Positions 6,700 through 15,920 of a stretch of DNA of 40,087 nucleotides are shown in pieces. The stretch spans positions 1 to 40,087 of the forward strand of contig NQOV01000003.1 of the NCBI GenBank assembly GCA_002632265.1, read 5' to 3'. The translations under genes and the position numbers were made by a program. Position 1 is the stretch's first letter, and each line of letters opens with the position of its first letter. Under the pieces are notes generated by a model, which ran no database searches, was not told the DNA's origin, and saw only the letters and a program-made list of their open reading frames with translations. The DNA comes from Rhodospirillaceae bacterium MC! (GTDB taxonomy: Bacteria > Pseudomonadota > Alphaproteobacteria > MC1).

Positions 6700-8013
6700 A
6701 TGAAAATTTATGAATATTCCAATCTTGATAAGAAACAAATAGTTGATCTTTGCACAAGAACCCAAGCTCTAGACAATGAAAAACTAGACATCGTTAAAAA
6801 TATTCAAGCTGATATTCTAGAAAATGGCAATAGTGCGATTCTTAAATATGCTAAAAAGTATGATAATCTTCAATCCGATAGCTTAAAAATTTCCCAATCT
6901 CTAATTGATGAGAGTGAGAAATTCATAGACGAATCCCTAAAGAAATCCATAGGCGTAGCCATTGAGAATATTACTAAGTTTCATAAATCTCAACTGGATT
7001 ATATTAATAGCGATAGGAAAAATCACACAAATACCATAGAAACCACAAAAGGGATCAACTGTTGGCAAAGGTTTGTTGCTATAAATAATGTTGGTTTATA
7101 TATTCCTGCAGGAAATTCGCCACTTTTTTCCACTGTCTTAATGCTTGCCATACCTGCGATTATTGCAGGGTGCAAAAATATATCCATTTGCAGTCCTGCC
7201 AATCACAAGGGGCAAGTGGATAATCACATCTTATATTGTGCTAAGATATTAGGAATTAAAAACGTCTACCAGATCGGCGGATCGCAAGCAATTTTTGCTC
7301 TTGCTTATGGCAGTGATGAAATCGAACCAGTAAATAAAATCTTCGGTCCTGGTAATAGCTTTGTAACCATTGCTAAAATGCTTGTAAGTAATAAGGTGGC
7401 AATCGATATGCCAGCAGGGCCAAGCGAAGTCTTGATCATTGCGGATGATAAATCCAATCCTGTATTTTTAGCCAGTGATGTCCTTTCCCAACTGGAACAC
7501 GGCGGAGATTCGCAAGCGGTACTTGTGTGCGATGATCAAGATATCATATCGCAAACACTCAACGAAATATCCAAACAACAAGCCAATCTACCTGCTAAAG
7601 AATTAATCACAAGCTCGCTTGGAAATTCATATGCGGTAAAAGTTAAGAATATGGATCAAGCCTATGAATTTAGCAACGCTTATGCTCCTGAACATTTGAT
7701 CATTCACAATAGGGATTATGAAAATTATCTGGAAAAAATAGAAAATGCAGGCTCGGTCTTCTGTGGTTCGTACACTCCTGAAAGCTTGGGCGATTACGCC
7801 AGTGGCACGAATCACACCTTGCCCACATCAGGATTCGCCACATCCTATTCGGGTTTAAACACCTTAAGTTTTGGCAAAATCATTAGCTATCAAAAAGCAT
7901 CCAAGCAAGGCTTAACCAATATCGGGAATCATGTGGAAAACATGGCAGGGGCTGAAGAACTCTTCGCCCATAAAAATGCCGTTACTGTCCGCCTACATGA
8001 CTTGGGAAAATAA
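6700..8013 (+). CDS. hisD: Histidinol dehydrogenase
   Basis: Zinc- and NAD-dependent enzyme that performs the last two steps, oxidising histidinol to histidine. It has 437 residues, the usual length. Motifs: GLYIPAGNSPLFSTVLMLAI, IGGSQAIFALAYG, KIFGPGNSFVTIAKMLV, IDMPAGPSEVLIIAD, LSQLEHGGDSQAVLV (zinc-site Gln and His), APEHLIIHN with the general base pair Glu331-His332, and SLGDYASGTNHTLPTSG. The ribosome-binding site is poor (ACGAGA). It is 102 bases after hisG, with a hairpin in the gap, and 77 bases before hisB in A/C-rich repetitive DNA (8014-8090). Function is certain. Confidence 0.96.
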   Translation: MKIYEYSNLDKKQIVDLCTRTQALDNEKLDIVKNIQADILENGNSAILKYAKKYDNLQSDSLKISQSLIDESEKFIDESLKKSIGVAIENITKFHKSQLDYINSDRKNHTNTIETTKGINCWQRFVAINNVGLYIPAGNSPLFSTVLMLAIPAIIAGCKNISICSPANHKGQVDNHILYCAKILGIKNVYQIGGSQAIFALAYGSDEIEPVNKIFGPGNSFVTIAKMLVSNKVAIDMPAGPSEVLIIADDKSNPVFLASDVLSQLEHGGDSQAVLVCDDQDIISQTLNEISKQQANLPAKELITSSLGNSYAVKVKNMDQAYEFSNAYAPEHLIIHNRDYENYLEKIENAGSVFCGSYTPESLGDYASGTNHTLPTSGFATSYSGLNTLSFGKIISYQKASKQGLTNIGNHVENMAGAEELFAHKNAVTVRLHDLGK

Positions 8014-8090
8014 GAAAACACACAATAATAACTACAATCATAATCACAATAATACAATACACAATACAATATACATAGGCATACATTATC

Positions 8091-9179
8091 ATGACAGATT
8101 CTCAAGCTAAACAACAAAAATTCGCATTTCTAGATAGAGACGGCACAATAATTTACGAACCGCCAGTAGTTTTTCAAATCTACAAACTAGAAGAATTATA
8201 CTTCATAAAAAACGCCATAACATCACTAAAAACATTGGTGGAAGATGGCTATAAGCTGGTTATTGTTTCCAATCAAGATGATCTCGGCACGCCTAAAAAT
8301 GATCTTGATATTTACAATAACATAAACAATAAAGTCTTAGATATCCTAAAAAGTGAAGATATCACAATTGAAGAAATCCTTACCTGTCCACATCATCCTG
8401 ATGTAGGTTGTAACTGTCGCAAGCCCCATACTGGATTAATGGAACACTACATCAAAAACGATCTTATAGATCTAGAAAATAGCTTTATGGTAGGCGATAG
8501 AGAAACAGATATCGGCTTTGCTCATAATCTTGGTATTAAAGGCTATCTAATATCGGAAGATAATTCATGGCAGGATATCCTAAAAGATGTAAAAGTGAAC
8601 AAAAGAAAAGCCAGTGTTAGCCGAAAAACCAACGAAACAAGCATACAAGTGGAATTAAGCTTGGACGGAAATGGCGATTATCAAGTGGATACAGGATTAA
8701 AATTCTTTGATCACATGCTAGAACAAATCTCTAAACATAGTGGCTTTAACTTAAAGGTCTCATGTCAGGGCGATCTAGAAATTGACGAACATCACACAAT
8801 CGAAGATGTGGCTCTTGCTCTCGGCACATGCTTTAAGGAGGCCATGGGCGATAAAAAGGGAATCGAGCGTTTTGCTTGGGAACGCATTCACATTATGGAT
8901 GAAAGCGTAATCGAAGGAGCAATGGATATCTCTTCACGTCCTGAATTAATTTTCGATGCCGAATTCCATAAGGAATATGTGGGCGACGTTCCTACGGAAA
9001 TGATAGAACATTTTTTCAAGAGTTTCACCTATACCGCTGATATTAATTTATATCTAAAAATCACAGGTAAAAACGCTCATCATCAGATCGAGGCTTGTTT
9101 CAAAGCGTTCGCCTGCATGTTAAAGGACGCCGTGCGAATCTCTTCAAATAAAATTCCATCCACTAAAGGAGTGTTATAA
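8091..9179 (+). CDS. hisB: Bifunctional histidinol-phosphatase / imidazoleglycerol-phosphate dehydratase
   Basis: Fusion of a HAD-type histidinol-phosphate phosphatase (about residues 1-165) and imidazoleglycerol-phosphate dehydratase (about 175-362), catalysing steps eight and six. The HAD part has FLDRDGT (Asp15 and Asp17), VSNQDDLGT, the zinc-binding cluster CPHHPDVGCNCRKP, and VGDRETDI. The dehydratase part has FFDHMLEQISKHSG, DEHHTIEDVALALG, and KGKN-like TGKNAHHQIEACFKAF, and ends STKGVL. This architecture is the E. coli-type HisB, known from enterobacteria and relatives, Campylobacter and some Bacteroidetes. Most alphaproteobacteria have a single-domain HisB. The stop abuts the hisH ATG, and the hisH Shine-Dalgarno (AAAGGAG) is inside hisB. 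Confidence 0.96.
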   Translation: MTDSQAKQQKFAFLDRDGTIIYEPPVVFQIYKLEELYFIKNAITSLKTLVEDGYKLVIVSNQDDLGTPKNDLDIYNNINNKVLDILKSEDITIEEILTCPHHPDVGCNCRKPHTGLMEHYIKNDLIDLENSFMVGDRETDIGFAHNLGIKGYLISEDNSWQDILKDVKVNKRKASVSRKTNETSIQVELSLDGNGDYQVDTGLKFFDHMLEQISKHSGFNLKVSCQGDLEIDEHHTIEDVALALGTCFKEAMGDKKGIERFAWERIHIMDESVIEGAMDISSRPELIFDAEFHKEYVGDVPTEMIEHFFKSFTYTADINLYLKITGKNAHHQIEACFKAFACMLKDAVRISSNKIPSTKGVL

Positions 9180-9839
9180 ATGTCTGATCTTATAATTCTC
9201 AATTGTGGCGGATACAATCTTGCATCCTTACAATTCGCTCTTGATAGAATCAATGTTAGTTACGCTGTTAGTAACGATCTTGAAACGGTAAAAAATGCCA
9301 ACCGTATAATCCTACCAGGAGTTGGCACGGCTCATAATGCGATGATGAACATTGAGAAGTTTAACTTAAAAAACGCCTTACAAGAATTCAAACGCCCACT
9401 TTTAGGTATTTGCTTAGGTCAACAGTTATTATTCGAAAATTCAAGCGAGATCTCGCAAGATCATAAGGCTCAAGATCTCAAAAGGGTAGAATGTTTAAAC
9501 ATCTTAAAGGGATCAGTGCTAGAATTCCATAAAAATGATAAAACCTGCCCAAGCCCCCATATGGGATGGAATGCTCTTAACATCATAGAACCAGACAACC
9601 CACTCTTTAAGGGAATCCCCAACGATACGGATTTAAATAAGGTTTATTTTGTCCATAGCTTTTTCACTCCTTTTGAAGACGCCCAAGCTAAAGCCAATCC
9701 CCACACGGTAGCATATTGCGATTACCAAACAAAAATAATCGCCTCCGCCCATAGGGATAATTTTTTCGGCTGTCAATTTCATCCAGAAAAATCAGGGAAA
9801 ATCGGTTCTCAAATACTTCAAAATTTCACTCAAATATAA
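9180..9839 (+). CDS. hisH: Imidazole glycerol phosphate synthase, glutamine amidotransferase subunit
   Basis: Class I glutamine amidotransferase that supplies ammonia to HisF. It has 219 residues, slightly long for the family (about 200). The nucleophile is Cys78 in LLGICLGQQLL, the oxyanion segment is ILPGVGTAHNAM, and the catalytic His201/Glu203 are in CQFHPEKSG. KVYFVHSFF and PHMGWNAL are also typical. It begins directly after the hisB stop (TAA then ATG), showing translational coupling. The protein forms a heterodimer with HisF encoded two genes downstream. Confidence 0.95.
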   Translation: MSDLIILNCGGYNLASLQFALDRINVSYAVSNDLETVKNANRIILPGVGTAHNAMMNIEKFNLKNALQEFKRPLLGICLGQQLLFENSSEISQDHKAQDLKRVECLNILKGSVLEFHKNDKTCPSPHMGWNALNIIEPDNPLFKGIPNDTDLNKVYFVHSFFTPFEDAQAKANPHTVAYCDYQTKIIASAHRDNFFGCQFHPEKSGKIGSQILQNFTQI

Positions 9840-9863
9840 AAACCAACATAAGGCACTCCACAG

Positions 9864-10589
9864 ATGATAATATATCCAGCAATAGATTTAAAAGATAAAG
9901 AATGTGTACGCTTACTTAAAGGCGACTTTGCTCAAAAGACCATTTACAATCCCAATCCCCTATCCCAAGCCAAGGAATTCATAAAAGATGGCTCTAAATA
10001 CATCCATATTGTTGATCTTGACGGAGCTAAATCCCCAGATGATTCGCAAGCTGATATCATTATTGATATTGCAAAAAATACCAATCTAGAAATCCAAACA
10101 GGCGGAGGCATTCGCAAAGTCGAGCAAGTGGAAAAGCTCTTAAATAATGGTATTAAGCGTGTTATAATCGGTAGCTTATGCGTAAAAGAAAAAGAACTTG
10201 TAGCAAGCTGGCTTGAAAAATTCACGCCAGATAACATCGTCCTAGCCTTAGATGTGAACATCATCGACGGCATACCATACATTGCAACCAGTGGGTGGCA
10301 AGAAAGTTCGGAAGTAAGCTTATGGGAGATTCTAGAATTCTATCACAATAAAGGACTTCACATATTATGTACAGATATCAGCAAAGACGGTATGCTAACA
10401 GGTTGTAATATTGAACTATATAAGGAGATCATCGCCAAATATCCAAGCTATAAACTTCAAGCGTCAGGCGGAGTTAATACCTTAGAAGAATTAAAAGAGT
10501 TATCGGCATTGGATATCTCTGGAGCGATTGTTGGCAAAGCAATTTATGAAAACAAAATCAGTTTAAGCGAGGCCATAAAATCATGCTAG
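9864..10589 (+). CDS. hisA: ProFAR isomerase (phosphoribosylformimino-AICAR ribotide isomerase)
   Basis: A 241-residue (beta/alpha)8 barrel that performs the Amadori rearrangement of ProFAR to PRFAR. Asp8 in [15 protein letters not shown] is the catalytic acid/base. [17 protein letters not shown] and [10 protein letters not shown] form the phosphate-binding loops, LALDVNI carries the second catalytic aspartate, and [11 protein letters not shown] is the C-terminal phosphate site. AAGG precedes the ATG. Its last 7 bases overlap hisF, so the two barrel enzymes are translationally coupled. Confidence 0.95.
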   Translation: MIIYPAIDLKDKECVRLLKGDFAQKTIYNPNPLSQAKEFIKDGSKYIHIVDLDGAKSPDDSQADIIIDIAKNTNLEIQTGGGIRKVEQVEKLLNNGIKRVIIGSLCVKEKELVASWLEKFTPDNIVLALDVNIIDGIPYIATSGWQESSEVSLWEILEFYHNKGLHILCTDISKDGMLTGCNIELYKEIIAKYPSYKLQASGGVNTLEELKELSALDISGAIVGKAIYENKISLSEAIKSC

Positions 10590-11353
10590 CAAAAAGAATC
10601 ATTCCTTGCCTTGATGTGCGAGATGGACAAGTGGTCAAAGGTGTACAATTTAAAGATCATAAAGTTATGGGCAATTATCTTGATCTCGCACGATTCTATC
10701 AAGAAAGCGGGGCCGATGAGTTGGTATTTTACGAAATCAGTGCCTCAACTAAAGGACAAACTGTCGACAAAAAATGGATCAACAACATAGCTAAATATCT
10801 AGATATCCCCTTTGCGGTTGCAGGTGGAATCAAAACCCTAGAAACCGCCAAGATCATTTTAGGCAACGGAGCTGACAAACTTTCCATAAATTCCCCCGCC
10901 TTAGATAATCCTAAGCTCATCGATGAAATGGTCGCAACTTTTGGTTCTCAATGTGTGGTTATTGGTATCGATAGCCGATTCGAAGACGGCGATTATTACG
11001 TATATAAATACACAGGATCAAGCGAAACCATTAAACACACACGCATAAAAACCACAGATTGGATCAAAGAAGTTGCCGATCGTGGAGCTGGGGAAATCGT
11101 CTTAAACTGCATGAGTCAAGACGGCATGAAAAACGGCTACGATATGCAACAACTCCAACTTGCAAGATCCTTAGTTAACATCCCCATAATCGCATCAGGC
11201 GGAGCAGGAGCAAAGGAACATTTTCTTGATGTCTTCACCCAAGCAAATGTAGATGGAGCTTTAGCGGCCAGCGTTTTCCACAATAAAACAATCGCCATAA
11301 AAGATCTCAAACAGTATCTACACGAGAATCATATCCCCATTCGCCTAGTATAA
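10583..11353 (+). CDS. hisF: Imidazole glycerol phosphate synthase, cyclase subunit
   Basis: A 256-residue barrel that joins PRFAR and HisH-derived ammonia to give imidazole glycerol phosphate and AICAR. Asp11 in [18 protein letters not shown] is catalytic, and VVIGIDSRF contains the second aspartate. [12 protein letters not shown] and [16 protein letters not shown] are phosphate sites. Phrases such as [20 protein letters not shown] and [10 protein letters not shown] resemble E. coli HisF ([20 protein letters not shown]) more than typical alphaproteobacterial HisF (KDGRVVKGVNF). This supports foreign origin of the operon. It overlaps hisA by 7 bases. Confidence 0.95.
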   Translation: MLAKRIIPCLDVRDGQVVKGVQFKDHKVMGNYLDLARFYQESGADELVFYEISASTKGQTVDKKWINNIAKYLDIPFAVAGGIKTLETAKIILGNGADKLSINSPALDNPKLIDEMVATFGSQCVVIGIDSRFEDGDYYVYKYTGSSETIKHTRIKTTDWIKEVADRGAGEIVLNCMSQDGMKNGYDMQQLQLARSLVNIPIIASGGAGAKEHFLDVFTQANVDGALAASVFHNKTIAIKDLKQYLHENHIPIRLV

Positions 11354-11388
11354 AGTAACCCTCTCAACCATTTAAGGAAATAAACATC

Positions 11389-12030
11389 ATGACAAACACA
11401 ACAATAAACTTCACAGAACTAAACAATAATATAGACTGGAAAAAAATAGATAATTTAATCCCTGCAATCATTCAAGATGATAAAACCTTACAAGTTTTAA
11501 TGCTCGGCTATATGAATTCCGAATCCCTAGAGCATACCATAAAAACTAGACAAGTAACATTTTTCAGCCGAACCAAACAACGTCTATGGACAAAGGGCGA
11601 AGAAAGCAAAAACTTCCTAAATCTTAAGGATATATACCTAGATTGCGATCAAGATACCTTACTAATCAGAGCCGAACCCCAAGGCAATACCTGTCATAAA
11701 AATGTTTACTCATGCTTTGATAATAGCGAAAAAAACATCACAGTACCCCATAACATCGGCTTTTTAGAAGATCTTAAACAAGTCATTAAAACCAACAAAA
11801 CTAAATCAAGTGAAAGCAGTTACACCGCCGAACTATTCAAGCGTGGTAGTAGTCGCATAGCCCAAAAAATCGGCGAAGAAGGCTTGGAAGTAGCCCTATC
11901 TTTAGCCACAAATGCCGATAATCTAAAAGACGAATACGCCGACCTTTTCTATCATATGCTCGTTGGTTTAGAACAAGCCAACCTAGAAGTATCCGACATT
12001 ATCCAAGTCTTAGAACAACGCCGTAAATAA
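11389..12030 (+). CDS. hisI: Bifunctional phosphoribosyl-AMP cyclohydrolase / phosphoribosyl-ATP pyrophosphatase
   Basis: HisIE fusion for steps two and three. The N-terminal cyclohydrolase half (about 1-115) has QVLMLGYMNSESL, TFFSRTKQRLWTKGEESKN, and the zinc and metal segment DCDQDTLLIRAEPQGNTCH. The C-terminal pyrophosphatase half (about 120-213) has SYTAELFKRGSSRIAQKIGE, EGLEVALSLAT and DEYADLFYHMLV, an all-alpha MazG-like fold. The fused form is common in Enterobacteria and others; most alphaproteobacteria have separate hisI and hisE. AAGGAAA precedes the ATG, 35 bases after hisF. This is the last his gene and converges with the lipoprotein gene only 9 bases on. Confidence 0.95.
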   Translation: MTNTTINFTELNNNIDWKKIDNLIPAIIQDDKTLQVLMLGYMNSESLEHTIKTRQVTFFSRTKQRLWTKGEESKNFLNLKDIYLDCDQDTLLIRAEPQGNTCHKNVYSCFDNSEKNITVPHNIGFLEDLKQVIKTNKTKSSESSYTAELFKRGSSRIAQKIGEEGLEVALSLATNADNLKDEYADLFYHMLVGLEQANLEVSDIIQVLEQRRK

Positions 12031-12039
12031 TACTATCTT

Positions 12040-12672
12040 TTACTTATTAGTTTCATGCTTATTAGTTTCATGCTTTTTAGTTTTTACCACCAAACTATCC
12101 GATAACACTCTTATACCATTTTCGATTTTTTTCTTGGTATCTTGTGAAGTGATATCTTTTTCTAGAATATTAACTGATTCTGATAATATAAGCCTATCTT
12201 CTAGCTTGTACTTATTCATATCATGGACATTATTATAAAGTCTCACCACCGATGACGCCGATAAATTTAAATATTGTAAAGCGTGATATCTTATTTGATT
12301 AAGTTCATTGAGTTTTTTGATTTTTTCTGCCTTATGAAGATTCTTTTTATACTTTTTATTAAGATTTAACAACTTTAAATCATGCTCATAGATCATATAC
12401 AAAATATTCCCATAATGATAACTTGCCACATGATATCCTTTAAGCGAATACTCTTTTAAACATTTTAAGCCAGAATTTTTAATATTATAGAATTCTGCTT
12501 GCTTATCAGGTAATCTACACAGTGCCAATAATTTATCTGTACGGATAGTTTGATCTTTTAAAACATATATACTATGCCCTGTATTTGGAGAAGACGTCGT
12601 TAATTTCTCACAGGCTGATAGCCCTAAAGTTAATATTAATGTTGTTGATAATATCTTAATTATATTTTTCAT
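12040..12672 (-). CDS. Hypothetical lipoprotein
   Basis: I place the start at the ATG at 12672 because TCCTTT (AAAGGA on the coding strand) at 12680-12685 is ideally spaced; upstream in-frame ATGs at 12678 and 12699 are less likely. The roughly 210-residue protein begins MKNIIKILSTTLILTLGLSA followed by the lipobox Cys (LSAC), so it is a predicted lipid-anchored envelope protein. The rest is mostly helical and Lys-rich with no domain I recognise. The C-terminus carries a duplicated HETNK pentapeptide from a 15-bp tandem repeat near 12041-12075. It ends 9 bases from hisIE, in convergent orientation. Confidence 0.65.
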   Translation of the reverse strand: MKNIIKILSTTLILTLGLSACEKLTTSSPNTGHSIYVLKDQTIRTDKLLALCRLPDKQAEFYNIKNSGLKCLKEYSLKGYHVASYHYGNILYMIYEHDLKLLNLNKKYKKNLHKAEKIKKLNELNQIRYHALQYLNLSASSVVRLYNNVHDMNKYKLEDRLILSESVNILEKDITSQDTKKKIENGIRVLSDSLVVKTKKHETNKHETNK

Positions 12673-12801
12673 CTTCATATCCTTTCTCAAATAGTACAAA
12701 CTAGTATATAAACATTAATAAAAAAATACAAATAAAAAATACATCTTAGACAAAAATTTCAGATAAAAATACGTGAAAAATCTGTAGATAATAAATATAT
12801 A

Positions 12802-12831
12802 TGGACAATATACAATTTCATATGCTATAAT
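12802..12831 (+). promoter_or_regulatory. pmbA promoter
   Basis: TGGACA (12802-12807) and TATAAT (12826-12831) with an 18-base spacer lie 66 bases before the pmbA ATG. Confidence 0.6.
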
Positions 12832-12897
12832 ATTTCATGAAATAAATCTAGCTAATCAATCTAGCTTACAAATCTAACTTAAGGGGAAATAAGAGTA

Positions 12898-14211
12898 ATG
12901 GTACAAGACATGCAAAAAACAATCGAACAAGTACTCGACTACGCAAAACAAAACGGAGCGACAGACGCAAGAGCCGTATATTCCAATGGCAGATCTTACA
13001 GTTGGGAACAACGCTTAGGCAAACCCGAAGGCAATAATTTATCCCATTTCCAAGATCTTACCTTGCGAGTGTACATCGGTAAAAGACAAGCTGTGGTTTC
13101 TGCCTCTGATATGTCGGAAAAATCTCTAAAGGATATCGCTCACCATGCGGTTGAAATGGCAAAAGTCATTCCCGAAGATCCATTCATCGGCTTGGCTGAT
13201 GCTGATGAAATCTACAAAGGTCCAGAAAAGGATTTACAAACCTATTCCAATGATGATATCACTATGAACGATCTTAAAGAGATGTCTTCAGAATTGGAAA
13301 ACATTGCTCTTGAAGTGCCAGGCATTACTAACTCCAATGGGGCCAGTGCAGATTTTTCCACATCGGAAAGCTATTCAGCCAGCACCAACGGCTATACAAA
13401 AAAGCTAAAAAGAACCACTATCGCCTTTGGTGTTGGTCTTATTGCAGGCACAGGCAATAATATGCAACGTGATAGTGATTCATCTCACGCCATATTTAAA
13501 GAAGATCTTAGATCCGTAAAAGATGTGGCCTTACGAGCTGCTAAAAGAACAATCGATTCTCTTAATCCGTTAAAAATGCCCACTTGCCAAGTGCCTGTTA
13601 TTTTTGATAATCGCATATCGCCAAGCCTTATAGGAGCTTTTCTTTCAAGTATTAACGGTAAAGCCATTGCACGCAAATCATCATTTTTACTAGAAGCTTT
13701 AAATACACAAGTATTTTCTAAAAATATTAATATTATTGAAGATCCTCACCGCCTGCGTGGTTTCTCATCGAGAACTACCGATATGGAAGGAATAGAAATG
13801 AAACACAATCATCTCATAGAAAATGGTATGCTTCATGAATGGATTTTAAGCTTATATTCAGCTCGTGCCTTAGATCTCAAAACCAACGGCCATGCGAGCG
13901 GAGTGGCTAATGTTCATGTAGAACCATCTAAGCTTTCGCAAGAGGAATTAATCAGCGATATCAAAGACGGATTCCTAGTAACTAGCCTTATTGGTATGGG
14001 AGTAAACCTGCTAACAGGCGATTATTCCCAAGGTGCTAGCGGTTTTTGGATAAAAAACGGTAAAATTTCCCACCCAGTAAGCGAAATGACCATAGCAAGC
14101 AACCTAAAAGATATGTTCCTACATATGACTCCTGCCAACGATCTCGAATTTAGGGGATCACTAAATGCTCCATCATTGCGAATCGAAAATATGACAGTAG
14201 CAGGCAAATAA
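12898..14211 (+). CDS. pmbA: PmbA/TldE family metallopeptidase-complex subunit
   Basis: A 437-residue protein of the TldD/PmbA family. In E. coli PmbA (TldE) pairs with TldD to form a cytoplasmic peptidase acting on unfolded peptides, including microcin B17 and CcdA. Visible family features: an N-terminal domain with GATDARAVYSNGRSYSWEQR, then NLSHFQDLTLRVYIGKRQAVV, and a C-terminal region with VIFDNRISPSLIGAFLSSI, INIIEDPHRLRGFSSR, and GFLVTSLIGMGVNLLTGDYS followed by QGASGFWIKNGK. TldE members lack the HExxxH zinc motif of TldD, consistent here. AGGGGA is upstream. No tldD is in the window. Confidence 0.9.
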   Translation: MVQDMQKTIEQVLDYAKQNGATDARAVYSNGRSYSWEQRLGKPEGNNLSHFQDLTLRVYIGKRQAVVSASDMSEKSLKDIAHHAVEMAKVIPEDPFIGLADADEIYKGPEKDLQTYSNDDITMNDLKEMSSELENIALEVPGITNSNGASADFSTSESYSASTNGYTKKLKRTTIAFGVGLIAGTGNNMQRDSDSSHAIFKEDLRSVKDVALRAAKRTIDSLNPLKMPTCQVPVIFDNRISPSLIGAFLSSINGKAIARKSSFLLEALNTQVFSKNINIIEDPHRLRGFSSRTTDMEGIEMKHNHLIENGMLHEWILSLYSARALDLKTNGHASGVANVHVEPSKLSQEELISDIKDGFLVTSLIGMGVNLLTGDYSQGASGFWIKNGKISHPVSEMTIASNLKDMFLHMTPANDLEFRGSLNAPSLRIENMTVAGK

Positions 14212-14409
14212 CGAATCTATCATGGGTATATATCCCATATAAATAAGCCTATATTCTACTTATAATTTTATTACAAACTAATTTACATTGTAAAATTAAC
14301 AACATAACAAATAACATATAAGATACTGTTATATAGATAGTTTTTACAAAAATAAAATATCATATCATTCATATATATGACATATAAATATGCGAATCAG
14401 ATTATTTTC

Positions 14410-14438
14410 TTGAATTATCATTCATTATTTGCTATATT
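14410..14438 (+). promoter_or_regulatory. Promoter for the chemoreceptor-like gene
   Basis: TTGAAT (14410-14415) and TATATT (14433-14438) are separated by 17 bases, about 50 bases before the ATG at 14490. The rest of the 14212-14489 gap is AT-rich and holds only a short ATGGG/CCCAT dyad at 14222-14238. Confidence 0.5.
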
Positions 14439-14489
14439 TGTACACAATAAAATTATGACTTTAATCAACTTTAGTAAAGTATCGAACAT

Positions 14490-15716
14490 ATGTTACCACA
14501 AAGCAAACTTTTTTCCTTCGCAATGATTCTAATAGCTATTATTGGATTTATAATTAATATACTATCTCTAAGCTATTTGAATCTAGCACTTTTCTTAATT
14601 ATTGGAGTTGTTGGTGTCATCCAAGTTACAATAACTAAAAGTATCCCTAAGGAGAGTGCAGATCAACATGCTCACGCTCACGCCTCACACAATCAAGCCC
14701 ACGGCGACTCTAACCCACATGATTCGCACGCCACCCACGAAAGTATTGACGATGTGCGTTCTTCAAGAGATATTCAATTATCACGCCGTTGGGAGATCGA
14801 AGAATCTGTAGCTACTTTTGGGACATTTTGTGATGGCATACTAGGAAAATTTGCTCGTGATTCTCGTCATATTCGTGAATCTTCAATCGGTTTATCGGAT
14901 CTTACAATCGAAGCGGCGGAAATGAGTGCTAATGTTCGTTGGATTGCGGACGCTATCGTAACAGATGCTGAAAGCGTTCTAACAGAAACAAAACAACTGG
15001 AAACCGCCATTGATAGCATTAAAGATTCCGCTACAGACGCTGGCGACGTTACAAATATCGCCTTTACTGAAATTACAAAAACCATTGAACAAGTGGGATC
15101 TCTTAGAGAACTGGGCAATAAAATTTCTGATATCGTAAGTTTAATTGTCAATATTGCTAGTCAAACTAACATGCTGGCTCTAAATGCTACAATTGAGGCC
15201 GCACGTGCAGGGGAAGCAGGTAAAGGTTTCGCCGTGGTTGCCTCGGAAGTGAAAGTATTATCTAATCGCACCGCAGAAGCTACTGATCAGATTAAAGCGT
15301 CCGTTGCGGGGATCGATGAAAGTATCGGCTTGCTAGAAAATCAACTTACACAAGTGGAAAAAACTTTCGATAGTGTTAAAACCTTTAGTCATAAGGTTTC
15401 CGAAGCCGTTGAAAATCATCATGGTTCAACCCAAGCGATCGGAACATCTATCTTTAATATTAATCAAGGTATTTCGCAAGTAGCTCAAGATATTTCATTA
15501 ATTACAGAACAAGCCGAAACAACCGAAGAATCATCTAAAGATATGAGCAAAGTTTCTCGCCACATTTTCGATACATCAATAACCATGGAAACCATGATCA
15601 ACAGTTTCTTACAAGAAGTTGCAACCGATAAAGACGGTAATATCCTTATTGATGTTCCGCTATTAACCGCCGTATCTAACGAGCAAAAATCTGTAGATAG
15701 CTTGTTTAAAGACTAA
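14490..15716 (+). CDS. Methyl-accepting chemotaxis-like signalling protein with His-rich linker
   Basis: A 408-residue membrane protein. Two adjacent membrane segments (about 7-28 and 31-49) form a hairpin with almost no periplasmic loop, so there is no classical ligand-binding domain. They are followed by a His-rich linker with eight histidines between residues 60 and 83. A long coiled-coil cytoplasmic domain (about 95-400) contains the conserved MCP tip [20 protein letters not shown], then [17 protein letters not shown], which docks CheA and CheW. No HAMP domain or C-terminal CheR-binding pentapeptide is seen. The His cluster suggests metal sensing or binding; that is inference. No che or flagellar gene is present here. 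The start has only a weak ribosome-binding site. Confidence 0.85.
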   Translation: MLPQSKLFSFAMILIAIIGFIINILSLSYLNLALFLIIGVVGVIQVTITKSIPKESADQHAHAHASHNQAHGDSNPHDSHATHESIDDVRSSRDIQLSRRWEIEESVATFGTFCDGILGKFARDSRHIRESSIGLSDLTIEAAEMSANVRWIADAIVTDAESVLTETKQLETAIDSIKDSATDAGDVTNIAFTEITKTIEQVGSLRELGNKISDIVSLIVNIASQTNMLALNATIEAARAGEAGKGFAVVASEVKVLSNRTAEATDQIKASVAGIDESIGLLENQLTQVEKTFDSVKTFSHKVSEAVENHHGSTQAIGTSIFNINQGISQVAQDISLITEQAETTEESSKDMSKVSRHIFDTSITMETMINSFLQEVATDKDGNILIDVPLLTAVSNEQKSVDSLFKD

Positions 15717-15730
15717 TTGATTTTAGTCAA
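15717..15730. promoter_or_regulatory. FNR/Crp-type box upstream of korA
   Basis: TTGAT-TTTA-GTCAA matches the FNR consensus TTGAT-N4-ATCAA at 9 of 10 positions. It starts right after the preceding stop codon. Relative to the putative korA promoter it centres near -88, further than the classic -41.5, and a terminator lies between them, so function is uncertain. Confidence 0.4.
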
Positions 15731-15736
15731 TTCCAT

Positions 15737-15773
15737 AAAAAAGATAAGAACTCAAAATTCTTATCTTTTTTTT
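15737..15773 (+). terminator. Intrinsic terminator after the MCP-like gene
   Basis: AAAAAAGATAAGAA (15737-15750) pairs with TTCTTATCTTTTTT across a 7-base loop and runs into T's. It is a strong stem of about 14 bp with U-tract, placed between the MCP-like gene and korA. Confidence 0.85.
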
Positions 15774-15776
15774 ACA

Positions 15777-15805
15777 TTGCATTTTAAATAAAATAGTTAT
15801 ATAAT
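15777..15805 (+). promoter_or_regulatory. korA promoter
   Basis: TTGCAT (15777-15782) and TATAAT (15800-15805) with a 17-base spacer lie immediately after the terminator. This leaves a leader of about 110 bases before the korA ATG. Confidence 0.55.
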
Positions 15806-15920
15806 ATAGTTAAACATAAATCATAGTTAAGCAGAGTTAAAAACAAACGTTAAGAACAAACGCTAAAAATAACGAATTATCAAGCATTTTCGGGCCTAGG
15901 GACTAAGGAAAACTTAAATC

